Shown: positions 14,239 through 20,339 of the stretch, one piece after another
Numbering within the stretch: position 1 is the stretch's first letter
Layout of the letters: every line of letters begins with the position of its first letter
Assembly (NCBI GenBank): GCA_910577075.1
Contig: CAJTKV010000018.1
Location: 1,691 to 22,029, forward strand
Length of the DNA stretch: 20,339 nucleotides
Direction of reading: 5' to 3'
Origin: an uncultured Bacilli bacterium
Lineage (GTDB): Bacteria; Bacillota_I; Bacilli_A; RF39; UBA660
Translations under genes and position numbers: made by a program
The notes under the pieces: generated by a model
What the model was told of the DNA's origin: nothing
What the model saw: the letters and a program-made list of their open reading frames with translations, nothing else
Database searches by the model: none

Positions 14239-15344
14239 TGAAAAAAGTAGCAGAAATCAAAACATTTGATGAAAGAAAAAAGGAATTAATTGAAGAGGGA
14301 CAAAAAAAGGGATTTATTACCTTTGAAGAATTAGCGCAAGCCTTAAAAGGATTAGATATTGATGCTGACTCCCTAGATTCTTTATATAATACCTTTGTCG
14401 AAGCTGGTATCAGTGTAATAACAGAGGAAGATGCCAACCAAGGTGAAGACGGCGGACCAAAGATTGAAGAAGAAGTAGTCGTTTTAAATGATGAAGATCT
14501 TACCAAAGATGTCAATATAAATGATCCTGTCCGTATGTACCTAAAAGAGATAGGACGTATAAGTTTGCTTAGTCCCGAGGAGGAGATGGATTTATCTGTT
14601 CGTGTCTCCAATGGGGAAGAATCAGCCAAAAATGTCCTTGCTGAATCCAACTTGCGTTTAGTTGTATCTATTGCTAAGAGATATGTTGGTCGTGGACTTT
14701 TATTCTTAGACTTAATTCAAGAGGGAAATATTGGTCTAATGAAAGCTGTTGAAAAATTTGACTACGGTAAGGGATTCAAGTTCTCTACCTATGCAACATG
14801 GTGGATAAGACAAGCTATTACGCGTGCTTTAGCTGACCAAGCAAGAACCATTCGTGTTCCTGTTCACATGGTTGAAACTATCAATAAGATGGCCCGTATT
14901 CAAAGACAGATGACTCTTGAATTAAATCGTGAGCCAAGTGATGAAGAGTTAGCTAAGAAAATGGGTATAAGTGTCGATAAAGTTCGTGAAGTAATCAAGA
15001 TAAGCCAAGATCCAGTATCATTAGAGACGCCAATAGGTGAAGAGGACGATTCCCATTTAGGAGATTTCATTAAAGATGAATCTAGTTTGTCACCTGAAGA
15101 ATATGCAACAAACGAAATCTTAAAAGAGGAAATAAAATCCGTTCTTTCGACATTACAACCAAGAGAGCAACAAGTTCTAGAATTACGTTTCGGATTAATT
15201 GATGGAACAAGTTACACTCTAGAAGAGGTTGGTAAGCGTTTCAATGTAACTCGTGAACGTATTCGTCAAATAGAGGCCAAAGCTCTAAGAAAATTAAGAC
15301 ACCCATCTCGTGCTAAAAAATTAAAAGACTTTATGGTTGATTAA
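14238..15344 (+). CDS. rpoD: Primary RNA polymerase sigma factor (SigA/RpoD)
   Basis: This is the housekeeping sigma factor that directs RNA polymerase to -35/-10 promoters. The 368-residue length equals that of SigA in low-GC Firmicutes. Regions in order: a short region 1.1 (about 5-60); region 1.2 (DPVRMYLKEIGRISLLSPEEE); region 2 with the core-binding and -10 recognition block (NLRLVVSIAKRYVGRGL, then FSTYATWWIRQAITRA); region 3 (ARIQRQMTLELNREPSDEEL); and region 4 with the -35 recognition helix-turn-helix (TLEEVGKRFNVTRERIRQIE) and the ending HPSRAKKLKDFM. It is joined to dnaG by a 1-nt overlap, with AGAGG about 11 nt upstream. The perfect TATAAT boxes in this window agree with recognition by such a sigma factor. 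Confidence 0.98.
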   Translation: MKKVAEIKTFDERKKELIEEGQKKGFITFEELAQALKGLDIDADSLDSLYNTFVEAGISVITEEDANQGEDGGPKIEEEVVVLNDEDLTKDVNINDPVRMYLKEIGRISLLSPEEEMDLSVRVSNGEESAKNVLAESNLRLVVSIAKRYVGRGLLFLDLIQEGNIGLMKAVEKFDYGKGFKFSTYATWWIRQAITRALADQARTIRVPVHMVETINKMARIQRQMTLELNREPSDEELAKKMGISVDKVREVIKISQDPVSLETPIGEEDDSHLGDFIKDESSLSPEEYATNEILKEEIKSVLSTLQPREQQVLELRFGLIDGTSYTLEEVGKRFNVTRERIRQIEAKALRKLRHPSRAKKLKDFMVD

Positions 15345-15345
15345 T

Positions 15346-16002
15346 ATGATAAGTGCTCGTTTAAAATCACTTGCAAAATATATTGATATTCAGGATAAAA
15401 TAATTGATATTGGGTGTGATCATGCTTTATTAGATATATATCTAGTAAAAAACAAAATAATAAACTCCCTTATTGTTTCCGATGTTCATAGTGGAGCTTT
15501 ACAAGCGGGTATAGATAACATTAAAAAAAATCGTTTAAGTAAAAAAATAGATACCCGTCTAGGAAGTGGTTTAGATGTCTTAACAGATGAGGATGATATA
15601 GATACTATTCTTATCTCTGGCATGGGAACATCGACCATTATTAGCATTTTAAATAATCCATATCTTAAAAGAATTAATAAACTAATTTTACAGTCGAATA
15701 ATGACCATTTTGAATTAAGAAGTAAGCTAATCGCTATGGGGTTTTACATCGAATCTGAAGAGTATTTAGTTGACAACAAAAAGAACTATATCAATATTGT
15801 CTTTAAAAGAGGAAACTCGAGTTACTCTAAAAGAGAACTTCGTTATGGACCTATTCTCATTCATAACAAAGACTATCTTGCGTTTGAACTTAATAATTGT
15901 CTCCATATTAAAAAATTAATTCCCCAGGATAAAATACTAATAAATTGGAAATTAGATAGAGAGATTAAACTAATAAATAAATTGATAAATAAAATTAAAT
16001 AG
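15346..16002 (+). CDS. trmK: tRNA (adenine(22)-N(1))-methyltransferase TrmK
   Basis: TrmK transfers a methyl group from S-adenosylmethionine to N1 of adenine 22 in tRNA. The protein has 218 residues. Motifs are the SAM-binding IIDIGCDHALLDIYL (19-33), the SDVHSGALQAGIDN acidic strand and helix, GSGLDVL, the family block ISGMGTSTIISIL, LILQSNNDHFELRSKL, and YINIVFKRG followed by the LRYGPILI segment. The placement directly after rpoD matches Bacillus-type genomes, where trmK (yqfN) lies downstream of sigA. The ATG at 15346 is taken as start; it lies 1 nt after the rpoD stop and its ribosome binding site is weak, so translation is probably coupled to rpoD. A TTG three codons upstream is possible but less likely. 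A terminator follows, and the Nif3-family gene (yqfO) that often comes next is absent. Confidence 0.92.
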   Translation: MISARLKSLAKYIDIQDKIIDIGCDHALLDIYLVKNKIINSLIVSDVHSGALQAGIDNIKKNRLSKKIDTRLGSGLDVLTDEDDIDTILISGMGTSTIISILNNPYLKRINKLILQSNNDHFELRSKLIAMGFYIESEEYLVDNKKNYINIVFKRGNSSYSKRELRYGPILIHNKDYLAFELNNCLHIKKLIPQDKILINWKLDREIKLINKLINKIK

Positions 16003-16004
16003 CC

Positions 16005-16028
16005 AAGTTCTTATTCTAAGAACTTTTT
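16005..16028 (+). terminator. Rho-independent terminator after trmK
   Basis: A perfect 9-bp stem, AAGTTCTTA (16005-16013) with TAAGAACTT (16017-16025), has a 3-nt loop and a short T-run ending at 16028. It closes the dnaG-rpoD-trmK unit only 21 nt before the next gene's start codon. Confidence 0.8.
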
Positions 16029-16048
16029 CGCTTTAAGGATGTGAAAAT

Positions 16049-17251
16049 ATGAAAGTTGTTATAATTGGTGGAGGTGCTTCAGGTATTATGGCTGCTTTAA
16101 ATGCGCAAAACAATGCCGATGAAGTGCTAATACTTGAAAGTAAAAGCGATATTGCCAAAAAAATTCTCATGACCGGTAATGGAAGATGTAACTATTGGCA
16201 TGAACCATTAGATATAGCTTCATACTATACGGATAACCCGGATAACTTGCTTGAAATATTGAGTAAGCAAGAAGAGGTATTTAAACAATTATCTTCCTTT
16301 GGATTAGTTCCAAGAAATAAAGACGGGTATTTTTATCCATTATCAAATCAAGCTACTTCTGTTCGCGATATGTTTAAATATCAGTTATTAAAAAGTAAGA
16401 TAAAGATAATAAATGATTTTCATGTTATCAATATCACAAAGGAAAATAATATCTTTACGATAAAAAGCGCAACTGAACATATTACTTGTGATAAAATTAT
16501 CATTGCTACAGGATCTAATGCTGGCTATAAAGCCGAAATTAGTGAAATACCAGAAATTTTAAAAAGAATGGGTCATACGATAAATCCTATATTGCCAAGT
16601 TTAACTCCACTAGTTGTCGAAGGAGCAAAAAAATATAACTGGGCGGGAATTAGAACTGATGCCATCCTCACTCTTATAAGCGACTATAAAACTATTAAAG
16701 AGGAAAGAGGAGAATTACAACTAACAAATGATGGTATAAGTGGTATTGTGACATTTAATATAAGTGGTTATGCATCGCGAGAACTATTTAATCATCACGA
16801 AGTAATCGTTCGCATAAACTTTTTACCCGCCATCAAAGATGTTAAATCCTATTTGGATGAAAGGGGAGACTTACTAGGTGACGTTTCTATGAATGAGCTT
16901 CTAAACTCTCTTCTTAATTATAAATTGGTGGGTTTATTATTGAGTATTTCTCACATTAAGGGCGATACCCTTTATAAAGATCTAACTGACAAACAAATAA
17001 TGTGGCTCGTTAACAATATTACGGCCTTTGAGTGTTCAATATTAAATACTGAAGATATATCACATTCACAAGTATGCACAGGTGGCGTATCATTATCCGA
17101 GATAAATCCCAAAACATTGGAATCAAATATAATTGATGGACTTTATCTAACAGGTGAATTACTCGATGTCGATGGCATTTGTGGCGGATATAATCTAGCA
17201 TTTGCCTTTATAACCGGTTATCTAGCAGGAGGTGCCATATCGCATGCTTAA
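16049..17251 (+). CDS. HI0933/BaiN-like FAD-dependent oxidoreductase
   Basis: This 400-residue cytoplasmic flavoprotein has an N-terminal dinucleotide-binding motif (VVIIGGGASGIMAA, GGGASG at 7-12), the family-specific MTGNGRCN (41-48), a mid-protein KIIIATGSNAGY FAD-contact motif, and the C-terminal FAD-closing block (VCTGGVSLSEI, GLYLTGELLDVDGICGGYN). These mark the HI0933/YhiN/BaiN family of NAD(P)/FAD-dependent oxidoreductases. The substrate of most members is unknown; BaiN of bile-acid-converting clostridia gave the family one name, but nothing here indicates bile acid metabolism. AAGGATGTG at 16035-16043 is the ribosome binding site. No promoter box is visible between the trmK terminator and the start, so expression may rely on readthrough. 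Its end overlaps the next flavoprotein gene by 8 nt. Confidence 0.9.
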   Translation: MKVVIIGGGASGIMAALNAQNNADEVLILESKSDIAKKILMTGNGRCNYWHEPLDIASYYTDNPDNLLEILSKQEEVFKQLSSFGLVPRNKDGYFYPLSNQATSVRDMFKYQLLKSKIKIINDFHVINITKENNIFTIKSATEHITCDKIIIATGSNAGYKAEISEIPEILKRMGHTINPILPSLTPLVVEGAKKYNWAGIRTDAILTLISDYKTIKEERGELQLTNDGISGIVTFNISGYASRELFNHHEVIVRINFLPAIKDVKSYLDERGDLLGDVSMNELLNSLLNYKLVGLLLSISHIKGDTLYKDLTDKQIMWLVNNITAFECSILNTEDISHSQVCTGGVSLSEINPKTLESNIIDGLYLTGELLDVDGICGGYNLAFAFITGYLAGGAISHA

Positions 17252-18821
17252 AATTAGTCAAATAAAGATTGATTGCCTTTTAGACCAAGAAGAGAATATT
17301 CCCAAAAAGATCTTAGGAAAACTTCATATTAAGAGAGAGGAATTAATTGATTATCAAATATTAAGAAGGTCGATAGATGCTCGTGATAAAAACCAAATCT
17401 TTTATGTCTATGAAGTTGCACTCAACATAAAAAATGAAGAGAGTATTTTAAAACATAATAAAGATAGCAATATAACTTCCTTTAAAATAAATAACTATAA
17501 TTATAATTTAGAGCCTAAAAATAAAGATATTAAACCCATCATCGTCGGATTAGGTCCAGCAGGTTTATTTGCTGCCTATGTCTTTGTCTTAAACGGAATT
17601 AAGCCACTAATTATTGAAAGAGGAGAAGATGTTGATTCGCGCATAAAAACAATTGAAAAATTTTGGAAGACCAATATCTTAAATGAAAATTCCAATGTCC
17701 AATTTGGCGAAGGGGGAGCAGGAACATTTTCTGATGGCAAACTAAATACCTTAACCAAAGATAAAGAGGGTCGCGGCCGTTTTGTTTTAAAGACGTTCGT
17801 CCAATTTGGAGCAGATCCCGACATTTTAATTAGTAATACTCCTCATATTGGAACTGATGTCTTGCGCCGTGTCATTAAGAATATGCGTCATTTTTTGGAA
17901 GAAAATGGTGCCATTATTCGTTTCAACACATGTCTTACAAATATTAATTATGAGGATAATCAAATAACCAGCATAAATGTCAATAATCATGAAGTGATAA
18001 ATACCAATCAACTTATCTTGGCAATTGGTCACTCAGCTCGTGATACTTTTAGAATGCTTCATGAGAAAAATGTATTTATGGAAGCAAAACCCTTTGCTGT
18101 TGGTTTGAGAATCCAGCATCCCCAAGAATTAATAAATAAAAGCCAGTATGGTACAAAATATAAGAATCATTTAGGTGCTGCTAATTATAAATTAACGCAT
18201 ACCTCATCCAATAGTCATGGTGTTTATTCCTTTTGTATGTGTCCTGGTGGTTATGTCGTCAATGCTTCGAGTACTAAAAATCACTTAGCTATAAATGGTA
18301 TGAGTAACTACAAAAGAGATTCTAAAAATGCCAATAGTGCGCTAGTGGTGACCGTTGGTTCATCTACTTATGGGAATACCTTGTTTGCCGGTTTAGAGTT
18401 TCAAGAAGAATTAGAACGTAAAGCATATAATTTAGGAGAAGGGAATATTCCTCTTCAATTACTTAAAGATTACTTTAATAATCAAAAAAGTACTGCTTTA
18501 GGCACTGTTTTTCCCGAGATAAAGGGGTGTTATACTTTTGCCAATTTAAATGAATTATTGCCCAAAGAGCTAAGTGATGCCCTAAAAGAGGGAATTAGTA
18601 GTTTTGCCAATAAAATTGAAGATTTCGATTATCCCGATGCCATTTTAACAGGCATTGAATCACGCACTTCCTCTCCTATAAAGATACCACGAGATGAATT
18701 GGGAAATGCCAACATTAAGGGCATTTATCCATGTGGTGAAGGAGCAGGATATGCAGGTGGTATTATGACCTCTGCTATCGATGGAATGAAGATTGCCGAA
18801 ACAATTATAAAAAATAGTTAA
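17244..18821 (+). CDS. COG2509-like FAD-dependent oxidoreductase
   Basis: This is a flavoprotein of 525 residues. An N-terminal extension of about 95 residues precedes the dinucleotide-binding motif (PIIVGLGPAGLFAAYVF). Then come the family block NVQFGEGGAGTFSDGKLNT, LILAIGHSARDTF, FAVGLRIQHPQELI, the CMCPGGYVVNA segment and the C-terminal FAD block (GIYPCGEGAGYAGGIMTSAIDGMK). This order is typical of the COG2509 'uncharacterised FAD-dependent dehydrogenase' family, whose substrate I cannot name. The ATG at 17244 is chosen because AGGAGGTG (17227-17234), the strongest ribosome binding site in the window, lies 9 nt upstream inside the preceding gene. A GTG at 17232 lies within that site and is rejected. 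The overlap with the preceding flavoprotein gene suggests paired expression and perhaps linked functions. Confidence 0.9.
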   Translation: MLKISQIKIDCLLDQEENIPKKILGKLHIKREELIDYQILRRSIDARDKNQIFYVYEVALNIKNEESILKHNKDSNITSFKINNYNYNLEPKNKDIKPIIVGLGPAGLFAAYVFVLNGIKPLIIERGEDVDSRIKTIEKFWKTNILNENSNVQFGEGGAGTFSDGKLNTLTKDKEGRGRFVLKTFVQFGADPDILISNTPHIGTDVLRRVIKNMRHFLEENGAIIRFNTCLTNINYEDNQITSINVNNHEVINTNQLILAIGHSARDTFRMLHEKNVFMEAKPFAVGLRIQHPQELINKSQYGTKYKNHLGAANYKLTHTSSNSHGVYSFCMCPGGYVVNASSTKNHLAINGMSNYKRDSKNANSALVVTVGSSTYGNTLFAGLEFQEELERKAYNLGEGNIPLQLLKDYFNNQKSTALGTVFPEIKGCYTFANLNELLPKELSDALKEGISSFANKIEDFDYPDAILTGIESRTSSPIKIPRDELGNANIKGIYPCGEGAGYAGGIMTSAIDGMKIAETIIKNS

Positions 18822-18825
18822 AAAT

Positions 18826-18852
18826 AAAAAAGGACTTTTTAATCCTTTTTTT
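18826..18852. terminator. Bidirectional terminator between convergent genes
   Basis: AAAAAAGGA (18826-18834) pairs with TCCTTTTTT (18843-18851) around an 8-nt loop. Runs of T follow on both strands, so it can end both the COG2509-like gene (plus) and the deformylase gene (minus). Confidence 0.75.
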
Positions 18853-19416
18853 CTATGGGTGAATATAATCTCCTGTCTTTCTTATAATCTTATAAGGCTC
18901 TCTTTTGCGCAATTCGACGCGTTCATCAAAAGTATAGGTGTGAACCTCCAAGGCAATATCTATATGCAAAACACCTTCGAAATGATCTAATTCATGAGCG
19001 ACAACCGTTGCGGCTAATCCCTCAAATATCTCTGTATGAAATCCTCCATTTTCATCCTGATAGGAAAGTTCAATCTTATATGGTCTTCTAACTAAACCTG
19101 TTAAATCTCCACAACTAGCACAAGCTTCCCAGTAAAGGGACTCACCCTCAGCCTTTACAATCTTCGGATTTATTAATATGCGGTTTTCATCATATTCCTC
19201 ATCATCTAATCTTTTATCATCAAGCTTTTTGAGATATAGAATTCTTAAAGGCATGCCAAGTTGCACAGCAGCAAGTGCCATAGATAAACTGTGCGTTGCG
19301 CAAAATTCCTTTAATTCATTGGAAATCTCCTTAACATTATCCTTATCAAAATCTACTTCCCTTGAAATTTGTCTTAAATATTCTAAATCATTTTCAATAG
19401 TTTTTTCCTTTAACAT
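18853..19416 (-). CDS. def: Peptide deformylase, divergent in motifs I and II
   Basis: Peptide deformylase removes the formyl group from the N-terminal methionine of new proteins, using a metal held by one Cys and two His. Motif III is intact (HELDH, 141-145, within VVAHELDHFEGVL). Motif II, normally EGCLS, reads EACAS (97-101), keeping metal ligand C99. Motif I, normally GxGxAAxQ, reads SMALAAVQ (45-52), keeping the Gln but losing both glycines. The 187-residue length, the INPKIV strand and the VVAHELDHFEG helix fit the family. AAGGTGA (19427-19421) is the ribosome binding site, four bases before the ATG. The gene is divergent from lepA and converges on the COG2509-like gene. All metal ligands are present, so it is probably active, but it could be a specialised paralogue if a canonical copy exists elsewhere. 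Confidence 0.9.
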   Translation of the reverse strand: MLKEKTIENDLEYLRQISREVDFDKDNVKEISNELKEFCATHSLSMALAAVQLGMPLRILYLKKLDDKRLDDEEYDENRILINPKIVKAEGESLYWEACASCGDLTGLVRRPYKIELSYQDENGGFHTEIFEGLAATVVAHELDHFEGVLHIDIALEVHTYTFDERVELRKREPYKIIRKTGDYIHP

Positions 19417-19433
19417 TTAATCACCTTAACACA

Positions 19434-19462
19434 ATTATAACAAAGTAATTACTTAAATTAAA
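19434..19462 (-). promoter_or_regulatory. Promoter of def
   Basis: In minus-strand sense an extended -10, TGTTATAAT (19442-19434), lies 6 nt upstream of the AAGGTGA ribosome binding site. A weak TTTAAT -35 (19462-19457) lies 17 nt upstream of the hexamer. Confidence 0.6.
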
Positions 19463-19489
19463 AGAATTATTTATTTAATATAATAATTA

Positions 19490-19498
19490 TGTTAAAAT
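19490..19498 (+). promoter_or_regulatory. Candidate extended -10 promoter of lepA
   Basis: TGTTAAAAT (hexamer TAAAAT at 19493-19498) lies 7 nt upstream of the AGGTGA ribosome binding site (19506-19511). A perfect TATAAT at 19479-19484 is an alternative with a longer leader; neither has a strong -35. Confidence 0.45.
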
Positions 19499-19516
19499 TA
19501 AATACAGGTGATTTAT

Positions 19517-20339
19517 ATGGACTTAAACCATATTAGAAATTTTAGTATAATAGCACATATCGATCATGGTAAAAGCACTTTAGCAGATCGCATATTAGAA
19601 ATAACTGGTGCCGTCGATAAGCACGATATGAAGAGTCAATTATTAGACAGTATGGACCTTGAAAGAGAAAGAGGTATTACGATAAAATTGAATGCTGTCG
19701 AACTTAATTACAAGCATGATAATGAAGACTATATCTTGCATTTAATAGATACACCAGGCCATGTCGATTTTTCCTATGAAGTATCGCGAAGTTTAGCGGC
19801 TTGTGAGGGAGCTATTCTCATCGTCGATGCTGCTCAAGGAATAGAAGCTCAAACTCTCGCAAATTTATATTTAGCGCTAAATAATGATCTAACGATTATT
19901 CCCATCATAAATAAAATAGACTTACCTAATGCCGATGTTCCTAAAATAACCAAAGAATTAGTTGATGTCTTGGGATTTAAAGAAAATGAGATAATTCTTT
20001 GCTCTGGTAAGACGGGTGTTGGTGTTCCTGAACTGCTTGATGCTATAATTGAGCGTATACCAGCTCCTAAAGCCCCAGAAAGTAATGAGACAAAGGCTAT
20101 GATCTTTGATTCTTATTTTGATCCATATCGTGGTGTTATCGCCTCCGTTCGCGTATTTAGCGGTGAGATAACTAAAAAAGATATTATCAAGATGATGGCG
20201 AGCAATTCGTCTTACGAAGTCGTCGAATTAGGGGTCAATACACCCAAGAGCAAAAATTTAGATAAATTAGTAACAGGGCAAGTTGGTTGGATTAATGCCA
20301 GTATTAAAACTATTAATACTGTTAAAGTCGGAGACACTA
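19517..20339 (+). CDS. lepA: Elongation factor 4 (LepA GTPase), 3' end outside window
   Basis: The frame runs open from ATG 19517 to the last base, giving 274 of about 600 residues. LepA is a ribosome-associated translational GTPase related to EF-G. The N-terminus MDLNHIRNFSIIAHIDHGKST is characteristic. GTPase motifs are G1 AHIDHGKST, G2 RGITIK, G3 DTPGHVDF, G4 NKIDLP and G5 CSGKTGVG. The stretch ERGITIKLNAVEL, with K where many translational GTPases differ, and IPAPKAPESNETKAMIFDSYFDPYRGVI, which begins domain II, separate it from EF-G and TypA. AGGTGA (19506-19511) is the ribosome binding site. It is divergent from def with about 100 bp between start codons. Confidence 0.96.
   Translation, partial: MDLNHIRNFSIIAHIDHGKSTLADRILEITGAVDKHDMKSQLLDSMDLERERGITIKLNAVELNYKHDNEDYILHLIDTPGHVDFSYEVSRSLAACEGAILIVDAAQGIEAQTLANLYLALNNDLTIIPIINKIDLPNADVPKITKELVDVLGFKENEIILCSGKTGVGVPELLDAIIERIPAPKAPESNETKAMIFDSYFDPYRGVIASVRVFSGEITKKDIIKMMASNSSYEVVELGVNTPKSKNLDKLVTGQVGWINASIKTINTVKVGDT

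Noticed and set aside
14177..14650. Open frame of 157 codons on the minus strand
   Set aside because: It is the complement of the well-supported rpoD gene, is Ser-rich low-complexity in translation and has no promoter or ribosome binding site.
17232..17243. GTG start of the COG2509-like gene
   Set aside because: The GTG lies inside the AGGAGGTG ribosome binding site; the ATG at 17244 has the right spacing.
625..18821. Mycoplasma-type genetic code (TGA = Trp)
   Set aside because: Trp positions in conserved motifs (for example TWWIRQ of RpoD) use TGG, and no in-frame TGA occurs in the genes.

Overview
The window is AT-rich, densely packed bacterial DNA. The dnaG-rpoD-trmK order, strong AGGAGG/AGGTGA ribosome binding sites and LPXTG/sortase surface proteins point to a low-GC Firmicute. 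The style (very short leaders, TAA/TAG stops only, InlB-like and Cys-rich surface repeats) resembles uncultured gut Bacilli such as the RF39 group. That placement is an inference from gene style, not from a marker tree. The standard genetic code fits: Trp is TGG and the genes run without in-frame TGA.

Layout. (1) 1-1185: the 3' end of an unrecognised protein with a C-terminal membrane segment, then frr (ribosome recycling factor) with its own promoter and terminator. (2) 1218-10449: one co-directional, tightly spaced or overlapping six-gene cluster encoding a sortase-assembled pilus or surface fibre. It has a very large VWA protein (probable tip adhesin), an LPSTG protein with three InlB-like repeats, a small pilin ending in an unusual VPQTS sorting signal, a major pilin with LPFTG, a class C (pilus-polymerising) sortase and a class B sortase. 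(3) 10448-10683: a small basic single-pass membrane protein on the minus strand, convergent with the class B sortase gene. (4) 10737-12441: a SpoIIM-like membrane protein and mnmA (tRNA 2-thiouridylase). (5) 12514-16028: dnaG, rpoD and trmK, the classical macromolecular-synthesis order. (6) 16049-18852: two overlapping flavoprotein genes (HI0933/BaiN-like and COG2509-like). (7) 18853-20339: a sequence-divergent peptide deformylase (minus strand), divergent from lepA, which is cut by the window end.

How the genes work together. In the pilus cluster, the class C sortase would polymerise the LPFTG shaft pilin and decorate it with the LPSTG protein. The class B sortase may anchor the fibre through the small VPQTS pilin. 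The VWA protein carries an intact metal-binding MIDAS motif but no C-terminal sorting signal, so its attachment is unexplained. The other genes are housekeeping: translation (frr, def, lepA), tRNA modification (mnmA, trmK), replication priming and transcription (dnaG, rpoD).

The most interesting observations are: a recurrent promoter design in which the -10 box lies 6-7 nt upstream of the Shine-Dalgarno sequence in at least five genes, so mRNAs would begin at the ribosome binding site; the non-canonical VPQTS signal paired with a class B sortase whose catalytic arginine position is lysine; the VWA protein without a sorting signal; and the deformylase with degenerate motifs I and II. No RNA genes, CRISPR arrays, insertion sequences or attachment sites were seen. 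No gene-free stretch exceeds 300 bases.
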